Source of the DNA: Eubacteriales bacterium
Lineage (GTDB): Bacteria; Bacillota; Clostridia; Lachnospirales; Lachnospiraceae
DNA length: 53,727 nt
Reading direction: 5' to 3'
NCBI GenBank assembly: GCA_030524715.1
Contig: JAUNGB010000028.1
Span: 1 to 53,727, forward strand
Shown here piece after piece: positions 1-9,118 of the stretch. Within the stretch, counting starts at the first letter, position 1. Each line of letters opens with the position of its first letter. The translations under genes were made by a program, and so were the position numbers. Below the pieces are notes generated by a model, which worked only from the letters and a program-made list of their open reading frames with translations, made no database searches and was not told the DNA's origin.

Positions 1-68
1 TTTTTCCACCAAGGGGATAGTGCGCCCAAAATTCAAGTTACAGATTCACACTTATTCTCCATTTATTA

Positions 69-1355
69 TTATACTCCGTACAGCAAATTCGGAAGCCATG
101 TGCTCAGGGACGGCACCAAAGTTACCAACAGCAAAACTACGATCAGCGGGATATAATATGGCATCATTGCCTTTACCATCTTTGAAAAAGAAACTCCGGT
201 AATTGCCTGGCCTAAGAAGAGTGCGCTTCCAAATGGAGGCGTAAAGATTCCAATGACAACATTCAGGCATACGACAACACCAAAATGAACCGGGCTGACG
301 CCTAACGCCTCCAATGCCGGAAGAAGCATTGGCGTAAAAATCATGATGGCAATGTTGGAATCCATGAACATTCCGATAATCAAAAACGCCACATTAAGAA
401 CCAGTAAAAGCACAACTGCATTGGAAGTGATACCAAGAACAGTTTCCTGCACCAACGCCGGAATACCGGAACGGCTGATGACCTGAGCAAATAAGGTGGC
501 ACTTCCACAAATAAACATCATAGAAGCAATATTTCCCACGCTTTCTTTTGCCGTCTGAATCAGCGCCTTCATCGTTACTCCTTTATAGAAAAGCCCTCCG
601 ATGATCACTGCACTGACCGCCGCAAGGCTAGCCAGCTCCGACGGGGCAAAGGAACCGCTGTACATTCCGCCCAAAAGAATCAGAGGTACGCAAAATGCCG
701 GAATTCCTTTTAAAAATACTTTCATCTGTTGTTTAAATCCGCCTTCCTCGTGATAAGTCGGCCAATTCAGTTTTCGTGCCCTGTACGCAACTACTGCCAT
801 CATGGAAACAGTCAGAATCAAAGCAGGAATGACCCCTGCCATCAACATCGTAATACCAGACTGCTCCGCATACAGAGCATACAGCATCAACGGTACACTG
901 GGCGGGAAAATCGGACCGATCGCGGAAGACGCCAGAGTAATTCCCGTTGCATCCTCCAATGTATATCCGGCATTTGTCATTGCCTTAATTTCGATTTTAC
1001 CTAATCCTCCGATATCAGCCAAAGCCGCTCCTGACATTCCTGCAAAGACAAGACTGGCGACTACGTTAACCTGAGCCAAACCGCCCCTCATTCTTCCCAC
1101 CGGCGTTACCAGGATGGAATGAAACAGAGAATCCGTAAGATTTACATTATTCATCAGGGTTCCCGCAAAAATAAACATTGGTATCGCGACCATAGTAAGA
1201 GAATTCATAGATGAACCCATCTTTTGAACCATGACGCTTACCGGAAGCCCTACGGATAAAAAATACAGTCCCGCTGTGGCATACATTACGTAGGCAACCG
1301 GAAGTCCTGTTGCCAGAAGCAGCAAAAATAATACAATCACTGTTACACCGCTCAT
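69..1355 (-). CDS. dctM: TRAP transporter large permease (DctM family)
   Basis: The 428-residue protein is very hydrophobic throughout, with about 12 predicted membrane segments, which is the usual size of the DctM ion-transporter subunit of tripartite ATP-independent periplasmic (TRAP) transporters. Family-typical segments include GMSGAALADIGGLGKIEIKA in the first third and a repeated half with FTPPFGSALFLG near the C-terminus. It would form the sodium- or proton-coupled channel that accepts substrate from the extracellular binding protein. It is the last gene of the operon, 15 nt after dctQ and with dctP further upstream. The substrate is not identifiable from sequence; the neighbours (GH127, sugar-acid kinase) suggest a sugar acid or an aldose derivative. 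No clear terminator is visible in the 68 nt between its stop and the window edge. Confidence 0.93.
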   Translation of the reverse strand: MSGVTVIVLFLLLLATGLPVAYVMYATAGLYFLSVGLPVSVMVQKMGSSMNSLTMVAIPMFIFAGTLMNNVNLTDSLFHSILVTPVGRMRGGLAQVNVVASLVFAGMSGAALADIGGLGKIEIKAMTNAGYTLEDATGITLASSAIGPIFPPSVPLMLYALYAEQSGITMLMAGVIPALILTVSMMAVVAYRARKLNWPTYHEEGGFKQQMKVFLKGIPAFCVPLILLGGMYSGSFAPSELASLAAVSAVIIGGLFYKGVTMKALIQTAKESVGNIASMMFICGSATLFAQVISRSGIPALVQETVLGITSNAVVLLLVLNVAFLIIGMFMDSNIAIMIFTPMLLPALEALGVSPVHFGVVVCLNVVIGIFTPPFGSALFLGQAITGVSFSKMVKAMMPYYIPLIVVLLLVTLVPSLSTWLPNLLYGV

Positions 1356-1370
1356 ATTTTCTCCTTTCTG

Positions 1371-1868
1371 CTACGTAACTGAGGACTTGTCTTTTTTAAC
1401 AAAAAAATCCAAAAGTTCTGTAAGCATTTCCAAAAGCGACAATCCTATCCCAATTCCGATAGAACCGTAATACAGCCAGTTAGGGAATTTTGATGCTGCC
1501 AGCACCACATTTCCAAGCCTGCTCATATAGTCCGTAAAGCCGATCGCCATAAGAACCAAAACAAATACAATAATCACAAAGTGTAATAAGTCCAGCATTT
1601 TCCGGATTGGCTCTGACATGATATCATATAGAGCGGTTACTCTAAGATTCGTATTGTGATGCAGGTTCACCGGCATCCCTATGAAAAGCAGCACAATAAC
1701 AAAAAAGCAGGCGATCTCATACCCCCATACGATACTGATATGGAAAAGCTCCCTTGCCATTACCGTAATAAAGACAGTCAGCACAGAACAATAAATACAA
1801 ATTGACTGAATTGGGAAAATGATCTTTTCTATCTTGTCCATCAATGGACGCAGTATATTTCTCTCCAT
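1371..1868 (-). CDS. dctQ: TRAP transporter small permease (DctQ family)
   Basis: The 165-residue protein has four hydrophobic stretches: around residues 15-38, 46-66, 88-112 and 130-150. This is the expected four-helix layout of the DctQ subunit, which scaffolds the large permease in the membrane. It sits between the genes for the binding protein and the large permease. The identification rests mainly on this position, the size and the topology, because DctQ proteins are poorly conserved in sequence. Confidence 0.9.
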   Translation of the reverse strand: MERNILRPLMDKIEKIIFPIQSICIYCSVLTVFITVMARELFHISIVWGYEIACFFVIVLLFIGMPVNLHHNTNLRVTALYDIMSEPIRKMLDLLHFVIIVFVLVLMAIGFTDYMSRLGNVVLAASKFPNWLYYGSIGIGIGLSLLEMLTELLDFFVKKDKSSVT

Positions 1869-1960
1869 AGTCTTTCTCCATATCTGGCAAAGCCTCTGCC
1901 GCCTCTATGACGGATAACAGGCAGAGGCATATCTATTCCATTCTCATTCCGTGTCTGTAT

Positions 1961-2980
1961 TTAATAGCCCAAATACTCATCCAGACGATCAAAGTAATCC
2001 TGATATTTCGCGTATTTCTCGCTCTTTAATCCGTCCGTTCTCTCTTTAAAAGCATCAATATCCAAACCGTCTTCTTCCGTAATAATGGTCATACCATTAT
2101 CCATACAGGTCTGACGGTATTCCTCCTGGTTATCCTTCTGCGTATTATAGGACCAGTCTGCCATGGCTTTCTGCGCATCTTTTAAAACCTGCTGGTCTTC
2201 TTCAGAAAGGCTTTCCCACAAAGAGATATTAATAACACCGACAGAAGAATCATAAATATGATTTGTTTCCATAACATATTTCTGGCAATCCCAAAGCTGA
2301 TAGGAAACCAGTGTAGAATAAGGATTTTCCTGTCCTTCTACGGTGCCTGTAGATAACGCGGTAGGCGTTTCTGTCCAGTCAATGGGAACCGGAGTTCCGC
2401 CCAGTCCTTCTACTGCCAAAGTATACACATCATTTGTGATGGAACGAACCTTATGTCCGGCTAAATCATCCGGGGTTTTTACTTCAAAATTACAGGTCAG
2501 CTGACGTGCCTCGTAAGATGCAGATGTTCCAAAGCAGGTCAGTCCGCTGGCATCCTGAAATGCATCCAGAATTTCCGCAAGAACCGGGTTATTTTCTACA
2601 TCCATCAGTTTTTTATTGTCTTCTCCGTTTTTAACCAGATACGGAATTGAAAAAATCTCCATATCCTGATACAAACTGGACAACTGGGCAAAGCTGGAAT
2701 GTGTAATGTCAATGGTGCCCATTACAACGCCTTCCACAGCCTCCTGAATACCGCCTAACTCTCCGTTATAATACGGATCGATCTGAATCGTATCGCTATT
2801 TTCGTTTACATAGTCTACAAATACCTGTGTTGCCTGTCCGTTTGTAGACTCCTTACTATTGTGCTGTGCAAGTGTCAGTACCTTTGCGTCATCCGCCATA
2901 ACTGTTACCGCAGAACCACCCCACATTGCTGTAACCACACCTGCTGCCAGACAAATTGACAATACCTTCTTCACCTTCAT
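1961..2980 (-). CDS. dctP: TRAP transporter substrate-binding protein (DctP family)
   Basis: The 339-residue protein starts with an N-terminal signal peptide (basic MKVKK, hydrophobic core, AxA-like cleavage near residue 29) and has no lipobox cysteine. DctP-type features are GTIDITHSSFAQL near residue 90, a conserved arginine region in DLAGHKVRSITND, GGTPVPIDWTETPTALSTG (the site that usually contacts the substrate carboxylate) and VEGQENPYS. DctP proteins bind organic acids, including sugar acids, outside the membrane and hand them to DctQM. The gene follows the GH127 gene by 43 nt in the same operon. A uronate, aldonate or similar acid is plausible as ligand but not shown. Confidence 0.93.
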   Translation of the reverse strand: MKVKKVLSICLAAGVVTAMWGGSAVTVMADDAKVLTLAQHNSKESTNGQATQVFVDYVNENSDTIQIDPYYNGELGGIQEAVEGVVMGTIDITHSSFAQLSSLYQDMEIFSIPYLVKNGEDNKKLMDVENNPVLAEILDAFQDASGLTCFGTSASYEARQLTCNFEVKTPDDLAGHKVRSITNDVYTLAVEGLGGTPVPIDWTETPTALSTGTVEGQENPYSTLVSYQLWDCQKYVMETNHIYDSSVGVINISLWESLSEEDQQVLKDAQKAMADWSYNTQKDNQEEYRQTCMDNGMTIITEEDGLDIDAFKERTDGLKSEKYAKYQDYFDRLDEYLGY

Positions 2981-3023
2981 CTCGTTTCTCTCCTTTTCTT
3001 TTTTATTTTTTAATTTTAAAGTT

Positions 3024-5003
3024 TTATCGTTTCCCCCAATAAATCGGCATCCAAACCATCATTTCCCCATTACCTCTGTTATCCCATGCGAAATATGGAA
3101 TCATACGGATGGGAACTGTACGCACTTCTTTGCATTCCAAAGTCCTGTACAAGCCCTGCTGTCCGTCCTGTTTCTCAAGAACATATGCCTCTGTTTCCAA
3201 CGCCAGCAGATTTTTTCCCTCGATATCAAAGGGAATCTCCTTAAATTCTGCATCTGATGGAAGAAGTAAATCTCCCAGATTCTTCACCTGTGCATCCGGC
3301 GTTTCCAGGCAATAAACAAGCGGCCCTCTCTCTACTGCTGCCTGGTTAATGGTTTCCTCCAGATATGTATGGGCAACTGTATATCTTACCGGCATATCTA
3401 ATCTCAATTCTATGGAATCTGCCTGCGGATTTTCCACATATACCTCGTAGTAAGTACCGCTCTGTTCCTTTCCAAGAATCTGGATTTCCCGTCCGTTTTT
3501 CCGTATATTTCCGCTTGCTGTCCACTGAGGAATACGAAGCTTCAGGGTAAAAGGAACATTATTTTTTACATTAGAGATCTCAAACCAGATGGTTCCATCC
3601 CAGGGATAATCTGTTTTCTGCGTCAGATCAAATTCCGCTCCGTTTTCCAGAGAAATATGTGCCGTATTTGCGCCGTACATCCCTGTATAAATACAGTCTT
3701 TTCCCTTCATATAAATGTACTCGCTGGATTCCGCAATAAACCTCGCCATATTCGGCGGGCAGCAGAAACAGGTAAGGCTCTCCTGCCGCTGTAAGGGCCA
3801 CATCAGTTTATAATCCAAATGTTTTACACGGCGAAGAGCATTCTGGTAAAAATACCGGTTTCCTGAAAGACTTACCGACGCAATCGTAAGATTCAGCATA
3901 GAACGCTCAATGATATCAAAATACTTCGCCTGCGGATCAACGGCAAACATCCGGTAATTCCACATAATATTCCCAAGAGTGGCACAGGTTTCGTTGTATG
4001 CAGTAATGTTTGGAAGCTGATATTCATAGCCGAACGCCTGATGTACATTGTAGACCGTTACTCCATTGAGATGGTTGAATAATCCATACGGGGAAGTTCC
4101 TGTATATAAGGCCCCGCATCCACCGTTAATATAGAGCTTTTTATCTACACAGTTGCTCCACACTGCATCCAGCATGGTTTTTAGTTCCTCGTCTCCGTTT
4201 TCCGCATAAACATCCGTAGTCCCGGCATATAAATAAGTAGAACGGACACCGTGTCCTACGATTTTCCTGTGTTTTTTTAATGGAATACTGTCCTGGTTAT
4301 CATCTGTTCCATTCGGAACCAAATCCCGGACTGCCAACGCCATTTCCGCCAGTTTCAGATATCTGTCTTCTCCCGTTGTCCTGTACAATTCCACAATTCC
4401 CATATAATGAGACGGGCAAACCTCCGTCTGCGCCACCCCTTCTCTGATATATTGAAGGTAAAGCTGTTCCAGATATCCGGCCGCCTTTTCCGCTACTTTC
4501 ATGAAATTGTCTTTTCCGGTTATTCTCTTGTAAACACAGGCAGCAGTAAAAAGATGTCCGAAATTATATACTTCAAAATCATTAATATCCCCCAGCCTGG
4601 AATTACCGCCCTGCCTGTCTGCAATAATCTGCTTCGTGGAAATATAACCGTCTTCCTGCTGTACGCTGGCAATCAGTTCAATATACGCGTCTAAATCTTC
4701 CTCCAGCTTTTTATCTCTCCGCTTTGCCATGACATACATGGCAGCTTCCATCCATTTATAGAAATCACCGTCGCCAAACGGCGTTCCTTCGTGAGTTCCC
4801 TCATGAATGCCTGCCGCAACCCGAAAATTTTCCACCACATGGAAAATCGGAGAATCATCCTCGAACATCCCGCGAATATGAGGTATCGTCACATCTGCAC
4901 AGGTATTGAACCTTTCTTTCCAAAATCCATCATCCCAGTCAATATCCTGTACCGGAACAGGAGAAACCTTTGCATTAGCACTTTTTCTGGTGTCGATTAA
5001 CAT
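3024..5003 (-). CDS. GH127 beta-L-arabinofuranosidase-like glycoside hydrolase
   Basis: The 659-residue protein matches the length and layout of GH127 (formerly DUF1680): an alpha/alpha-barrel catalytic domain followed by beta-sandwich domains. The zinc/thiolate site is visible as NETC (Glu338, Cys340) and CFCCPPNMARF (Cys414, Cys415). In the characterised Bifidobacterium enzyme HypBA1 the equivalents are Glu338, Cys340, Cys417 and Cys418, with Cys417 as nucleophile. It has no signal peptide, so it acts in the cytoplasm on imported oligosaccharides, releasing L-arabinofuranose or a related sugar. Its ATG overlaps the stop of the upstream racemase-like gene (ATGTTAA), implying translational coupling. 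GH127 members with other specificities exist, so the exact sugar is inferred. Confidence 0.9.
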   Translation of the reverse strand: MLIDTRKSANAKVSPVPVQDIDWDDGFWKERFNTCADVTIPHIRGMFEDDSPIFHVVENFRVAAGIHEGTHEGTPFGDGDFYKWMEAAMYVMAKRRDKKLEEDLDAYIELIASVQQEDGYISTKQIIADRQGGNSRLGDINDFEVYNFGHLFTAACVYKRITGKDNFMKVAEKAAGYLEQLYLQYIREGVAQTEVCPSHYMGIVELYRTTGEDRYLKLAEMALAVRDLVPNGTDDNQDSIPLKKHRKIVGHGVRSTYLYAGTTDVYAENGDEELKTMLDAVWSNCVDKKLYINGGCGALYTGTSPYGLFNHLNGVTVYNVHQAFGYEYQLPNITAYNETCATLGNIMWNYRMFAVDPQAKYFDIIERSMLNLTIASVSLSGNRYFYQNALRRVKHLDYKLMWPLQRQESLTCFCCPPNMARFIAESSEYIYMKGKDCIYTGMYGANTAHISLENGAEFDLTQKTDYPWDGTIWFEISNVKNNVPFTLKLRIPQWTASGNIRKNGREIQILGKEQSGTYYEVYVENPQADSIELRLDMPVRYTVAHTYLEETINQAAVERGPLVYCLETPDAQVKNLGDLLLPSDAEFKEIPFDIEGKNLLALETEAYVLEKQDGQQGLYRTLECKEVRTVPIRMIPYFAWDNRGNGEMMVWMPIYWGKR

Positions 5004-5674
5004 TTTACAACTCCTTTCTCCACAAGCGCCTTTTTCAGGGCTGCCGCCCCGAATCTTGGACTTGACAGAACTTCTTTCTGATACAGTTGTGCGATGTACT
5101 TTTCACAGTATGCCATAGACCCTTGTGCAAACAAAATAACATCCACACTTTCCGCAACTGCTCCGGCACATTCTGCCATTCTTTTTTTGAACTCTTCCTG
5201 GTCAAGACCAAAAGCACCGTCCACCAATACTTCCACTATTTCCACTTTCTTTCCCATTTCACGCGCTACCCGATGAATTGTATTTATGGTAGGATGAAGG
5301 GTGGTAGGCAACGTTGCCATCACGCCGATTTTGTTTCCAAGCCTTACTGCCTCCCTGCACATTTCTTCATCGATTCTCACAATCGGTACTCCCAGATACC
5401 GCGCAGTATCCTGAACAGAATCCGCAACCTCTCCTACAGAAGAACAGATATTCAAAACGGCATCTGCCCCTGCCAATACCTGCTTCATATACATTTCTAT
5501 CAGTCTCGCTGCCGGCTTTGCCGTTACATACCCCTGCTCCCGGATGTCGTCTAAAATACTCGGGTCCTGCAGGCTGATGAGTTCCACATCCTCTCCCAAT
5601 TGTCTTTTTACTTCTTTTTCTACCAATTCTATCAATTCAGGTGTCGTGCTGGTATATGCAAGCCCTACCTTCAT
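4997..5674 (-). CDS. Aspartate/glutamate racemase family protein
   Basis: The 225-residue protein has the two-domain Asp/Glu/hydantoin racemase fold. The N-terminal half holds NICSSVGEVAD with a candidate catalytic Cys77. The second half has LFAQGSMAYC, where racemases normally carry their second catalytic cysteine; here Gln184 occupies that region and the nearest cysteine (Cys190) is displaced. A two-base racemase mechanism is therefore doubtful, and an isomerase, decarboxylase or lyase of the same superfamily is possible. The gene lies between the sugar-acid kinase and the GH127 gene in one operon and overlaps the GH127 start. This context suggests a step in sugar-acid metabolism rather than amino-acid racemisation. 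Confidence 0.82.
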   Translation of the reverse strand: MKVGLAYTSTTPELIELVEKEVKRQLGEDVELISLQDPSILDDIREQGYVTAKPAARLIEMYMKQVLAGADAVLNICSSVGEVADSVQDTARYLGVPIVRIDEEMCREAVRLGNKIGVMATLPTTLHPTINTIHRVAREMGKKVEIVEVLVDGAFGLDQEEFKKRMAECAGAVAESVDVILFAQGSMAYCEKYIAQLYQKEVLSSPRFGAAALKKALVEKGVVKC

Positions 5675-5757
5675 TTTCCTATCACTCCTCCTATAAGCGT
5701 AGGATTTCAGTACCCAACAGCCAGTCGGGACTTAATCCTCCTTCGTTATTCGTGTCA

Positions 5758-7179
5758 CTATTCTTTACACTCAGTAAGAACCTTTATTACCTTGTACAAA
5801 CTATCGTCATTCCCTACGTTTCCCGGAAATATCACGTATGGAATATCCGGAAATCTGCTGCTTTCGTCTGTCCTCCATACCGGAATCCCCGGCTGTATCT
5901 GTCCCAAGACAATGGCACGTCTGACGCCTAACGCCTTTACCCCGATATCACTGGAGGTAATGCCGCCTTTTGCAACGATAAAGGCCGGTTTTACATTCAG
6001 ATTCTTTACCAATGACAATACTGCCTCCGATATTTTAACGGAACGGATAAGGGCTGCTTCCGGGGTATCATCCTCCCTTATCAGAAGATGGCGTTTGGTA
6101 AATACAGACGTCGTAATTCCTCTGGAAATCAATATTTCTATTTCTTTTGTAACCCTTTTTGCTTCTTCAAAGAGTCTGTCTCCCTCAAGCACCAAATCAG
6201 AATTAAATTCCAGAAAATGAATATTCTGTATTTTCTTTAATTCTTCCAACTGCCGGGTCGTCTTGTCCGTGTGCGAGCCTGCGACGATAAGCCCTCCATG
6301 ACATGAATGCCCGATTAACATTTCCTCCTTTGTCAGAAGCTGCCTGTCGCTGATGTTTCCCATTGCCTTGACAAAAGAGGCTGCCGTACGGAACAGGAAA
6401 TGCTTTCCTCTATTTATCACACGGTAAAGGGCAGTAACAAAAATCTCTACATCGCTGCTCTCTATTGCGTTTACAACAATTTTTTGGAAATTATGTGCCT
6501 CCATCAGACATTCTTCTATTTTCTCATAATTCATAGATCTTAATTCATTTAAAGAAATACAGATGACCTCCGATGCAGGATACCTGCCCCTGCTTTTCTC
6601 TTCCACATATTCCGGAATGCTGAACGCCTCATAACCGAAGGTTTTATCTTTTGCAAATTCTGTCTCAGAAGCAGGAATCAGACAATCTCCATATTTTACA
6701 TAATGGATATTTTCTATTGTGTATCTTCCCCCTTCGGCAAAGAACGGGCAGAGAATCTCGCCATCAAAATTCCATGTATGCCTCTTCTCAAGTTCCTCCC
6801 TTAATATCTCCGTTTCCAGAGGGTAATGTCCCCTCAGTGTGGAATCACTTCTGCTGATAACCAGATAGGGCCGTCCATCGCAGGCTTTTTCCAGATTTTC
6901 TGCAATTTCTCTATGAACGCGGCAGGTTTTCTCTTCTGTAAAGCTTCGTGAATTTGTCAGGATAAAAAACATCTTTTGTTTCTCCTGGAACCCCCTTCGG
7001 ATGCTCTCTTCTGACCAGTCGGTATATACCGCAATATCGTGTACCGTCTGTACCCCTGTAGGGTCATCATCCAATACCACGATTTTATCCTGATTCCGTT
7101 TTACTTCCTCCTCCAACAGACTGCGGACAAGCTGTTGATCTACGTCCGGATATTGGTTCAGGACTTCTGCTTTCCGCAT
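5758..7179 (-). CDS. Four-carbon acid sugar kinase family protein (DUF1537/OtnK-like)
   Basis: The 473-residue protein has the two-domain architecture of the DUF1537 kinases. The N-terminal domain contains VLDDDPTGVQTVHDIAVYTD, the signature aspartates of the sugar-acid site, and SRSDSTLRGHYPLE. The C-terminal nucleotide-binding domain contains VAGSHTDKTTRQ and FIVAKGGITSSDIGVKALG. Characterised members (OtnK, DtnK) phosphorylate 3-dehydro-tetronates, D-threonate and related acids. It is the first gene of the TRAP/GH127 operon, with SD GGGAGGGGAG upstream of the ATG and a sigma-A promoter ending about 55 nt upstream. The usual partners (a dehydrogenase and an OtnC-type aldolase) are absent here, so the pathway is incomplete or finished elsewhere. 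Confidence 0.9.
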   Translation of the reverse strand: MRKAEVLNQYPDVDQQLVRSLLEEEVKRNQDKIVVLDDDPTGVQTVHDIAVYTDWSEESIRRGFQEKQKMFFILTNSRSFTEEKTCRVHREIAENLEKACDGRPYLVISRSDSTLRGHYPLETEILREELEKRHTWNFDGEILCPFFAEGGRYTIENIHYVKYGDCLIPASETEFAKDKTFGYEAFSIPEYVEEKSRGRYPASEVICISLNELRSMNYEKIEECLMEAHNFQKIVVNAIESSDVEIFVTALYRVINRGKHFLFRTAASFVKAMGNISDRQLLTKEEMLIGHSCHGGLIVAGSHTDKTTRQLEELKKIQNIHFLEFNSDLVLEGDRLFEEAKRVTKEIEILISRGITTSVFTKRHLLIREDDTPEAALIRSVKISEAVLSLVKNLNVKPAFIVAKGGITSSDIGVKALGVRRAIVLGQIQPGIPVWRTDESSRFPDIPYVIFPGNVGNDDSLYKVIKVLTECKE

Positions 7180-7240
7180 TTATACTCCCCTCCCATCCTC
7201 ATTACATTCTACATCCAACATCCTACATTGGTTTATCTGA

Positions 7241-7269
7241 ATAATACACTATATTTTCGTTATTTGCAA
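7241..7269 (-). promoter_or_regulatory. Sigma-A promoter of the TRAP/GH127/kinase operon
   Basis: Read on the minus strand, -35 TTGCAA (7264-7269) is followed by a 17-nt spacer and -10 TATTAT (7241-7246). Transcription would start near 7234, leaving a leader of about 55 nt before the kinase ATG at 7179. The region upstream (7270-7340) is AT-rich and may hold regulator sites, but I see no convincing operator. Confidence 0.6.
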
Positions 7270-7455
7270 GATATTTAATCATTATCGCAAAAATTCATTG
7301 ATATGTACAAATTTTCGTCCCAAAATTTATAAAAAACAACCAATTGACCTGTAAAATATATTCCAGTTCCTCCCTCGACCGGCAAACTGACCTGATTCGG
7401 CAATATTCTATAATCTGCACACATACTAAGATTGCATTATTTCTCAGCATTATAA

Positions 7456-7502
7456 AAAGAGCAGCAAATCATGCGATTCCTCACATATATATGCTGCTCT
7501 TT
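7456..7502 (-). terminator. Candidate terminator downstream of the HipA-like gene
   Basis: AAAGAGCAGC (7456-7465) pairs perfectly with GCTGCTCTTT (7493-7502) around a 27-nt loop. The loop is large for an intrinsic terminator. The rest of the 490-bp gap 7180-7669 holds only the operon promoter; no gene is visible in it. Confidence 0.4.
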
Positions 7503-7669
7503 CCATTATTTATTGCATATAACTTCGATATAGTTATCTGCTTCTCTGATCTTATTTAATTTTTATATTATGATTTGCCCGTCAACATGACGAATATTTT
7601 AATATTGCTTTCCCAAATGATTACTGTCAGCTTTTCCGTATAATCCCTCTCATCCGGCCGATTTCTATT

Positions 7670-8902
7670 TTACATTTTCGGAGTATACGTCTCCGCAATA
7701 TCTTCCTCTACATCATCCTCCGTAGACGTTGTCTGCGCGGGCTCGTGTGCCCGCGCAAGCTGTACCAGATTGCCGATCCGCCGCTGTACAGATTGGACGA
7801 TCATCTGAATCCGGTACTCATCTATATAGTCCCTTGCGCCCTCTGCCGACAGAACCCCGGTAATCAGATCCCCTACATCGGAAAGCCGATCAAAATCAAT
7901 CCAGTCAAAGGAGGTTACCAGCCGGAGCTGCTCCGCATGATGATTCTTGAAGGGCTTGCAGACCACCTCTCGTTCTGATTTCATCTGAGCGGGGATTTTA
8001 TCATAGCCCAGGGAGGAACCGCTGTCGTAAATGGGAGCCATCCCGATCCATTCCAGGGTTTCTGTATTCCGAAGGGCGCCAAAATTGTTCAGGTGGCGAT
8101 CCTCATTGGCAATAATATAATCCAACACGATCATCCGGTCAAGGAAGGGAACTACATTATGGATGCCAAGACCCTGACAGCAGTCCACAAAATGCTGATA
8201 TACGGAGGTGCTGTTGCTCCGCTTTTTGCTCTGGATGATACGCCAGGCCGGAACAAGCTCCGTGTCCTCATCCACGAAATCCTCACATACCGAATAAGGA
8301 GCGCCCTTGTTCCAGGTTACCCCATAGGGCACATGAGGGATACCCAGCCGCTCCATGATTCCTGATGCAATCACCTCGTTAAAGGGCTGTTGGCGGAATG
8401 GATTGGAACCGCCTTTGATAAGGCAGCGTTTCCCATTTATGATCTTCCATCTCTTTTTCAGGTTTCCGTCCGAGGTATTATCCGGGGAGCTTAAGTTCAG
8501 GCCGTCTGCCTTTTTCTTCTCGCCAAACAGGATATCGCCGATATCCTCGGAGAAATCATGATGAAAAAAGTTGATGCTGTCCCAGGTGAGGCTCTCGCCC
8601 TCCGGGCAGATCCAATACTGATCGGACAGGCTCAATCCATAGCAGCGGACAAGCAGCATCTTCGTACTGGTAATCTCCAGCGTTTCCAGAGCTTCCCGTA
8701 CGCCGGAACGGCTGGCCGGAATGGAACGGTCAGTCCACCAGGCATTCAGGGCAGCCCTGTCTGCCATTCCCTTACGAACCGGAATCCCTATAGGCAGATG
8801 CTCCGGTGCGTATACGGTTCCGATCTTTTGTATAAAGCCCGTAGCGTCATCCAGCTCGATCTCGGCCACGGCAATCCGTTTATGCATCAGTATACATTTC
8901 AA
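7670..8902 (-). CDS. HipA-like protein kinase (HipA_C domain), orphan
   Basis: HipA-fold serine/threonine kinase of about 410 residues. KGGSNPFRQQPFNEVIA is the nucleotide-binding region with the anchoring lysine. IIANEDRHLNNFG is the catalytic loop (N-x-DRH-x-x-NFG) and PIYDSGSSLG carries the metal-binding aspartate. I place the start at a TTG (8902): it gives the N-terminus MKCILMHKRIAV and has GAGGTG 6 nt upstream. A longer GTG-initiated reading (8911) would overlap that SD. A strong promoter sits about 75 nt upstream. HipA kinases normally pair with a HipB DNA-binding antitoxin; none is visible on either side, so this is an orphan of unknown target. The C-terminus (after residue 385) is acidic and probably disordered. 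Confidence 0.85.
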   Translation of the reverse strand: MKCILMHKRIAVAEIELDDATGFIQKIGTVYAPEHLPIGIPVRKGMADRAALNAWWTDRSIPASRSGVREALETLEITSTKMLLVRCYGLSLSDQYWICPEGESLTWDSINFFHHDFSEDIGDILFGEKKKADGLNLSSPDNTSDGNLKKRWKIINGKRCLIKGGSNPFRQQPFNEVIASGIMERLGIPHVPYGVTWNKGAPYSVCEDFVDEDTELVPAWRIIQSKKRSNSTSVYQHFVDCCQGLGIHNVVPFLDRMIVLDYIIANEDRHLNNFGALRNTETLEWIGMAPIYDSGSSLGYDKIPAQMKSEREVVCKPFKNHHAEQLRLVTSFDWIDFDRLSDVGDLITGVLSAEGARDYIDEYRIQMIVQSVQRRIGNLVQLARAHEPAQTTSTEDDVEEDIAETYTPKM

Positions 8903-8973
8903 CCATGTCACCTCATTTCGTATTTCCGTTTTTCTCCCTCTGGCAGGAACAGAAGGCTTTGCTTTTACGGTGT

Positions 8974-9003
8974 ATTATACCCCGCTTTAAACTGTTTCGT
9001 CAA
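8974..9003 (-). promoter_or_regulatory. Sigma-A promoter of the HipA-like gene
   Basis: Minus-strand -35 TTGACG (8998-9003), an 18-nt spacer and a perfect -10 TATAAT (8974-8979). The expected start near 8968 gives a leader of about 65 nt. This supports the gene being transcribed alone. Confidence 0.7.
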
Positions 9004-9118
9004 CAAGTGCATTCCCAGGCCACCAGTTATCGCTAAACAATCTGTCGCACATTACACAATCTTTTTCCGCGAAACCGCAATGCGGAACCTTCCTACAAAA
9101 GTCGGTTCAGAGCATGCT

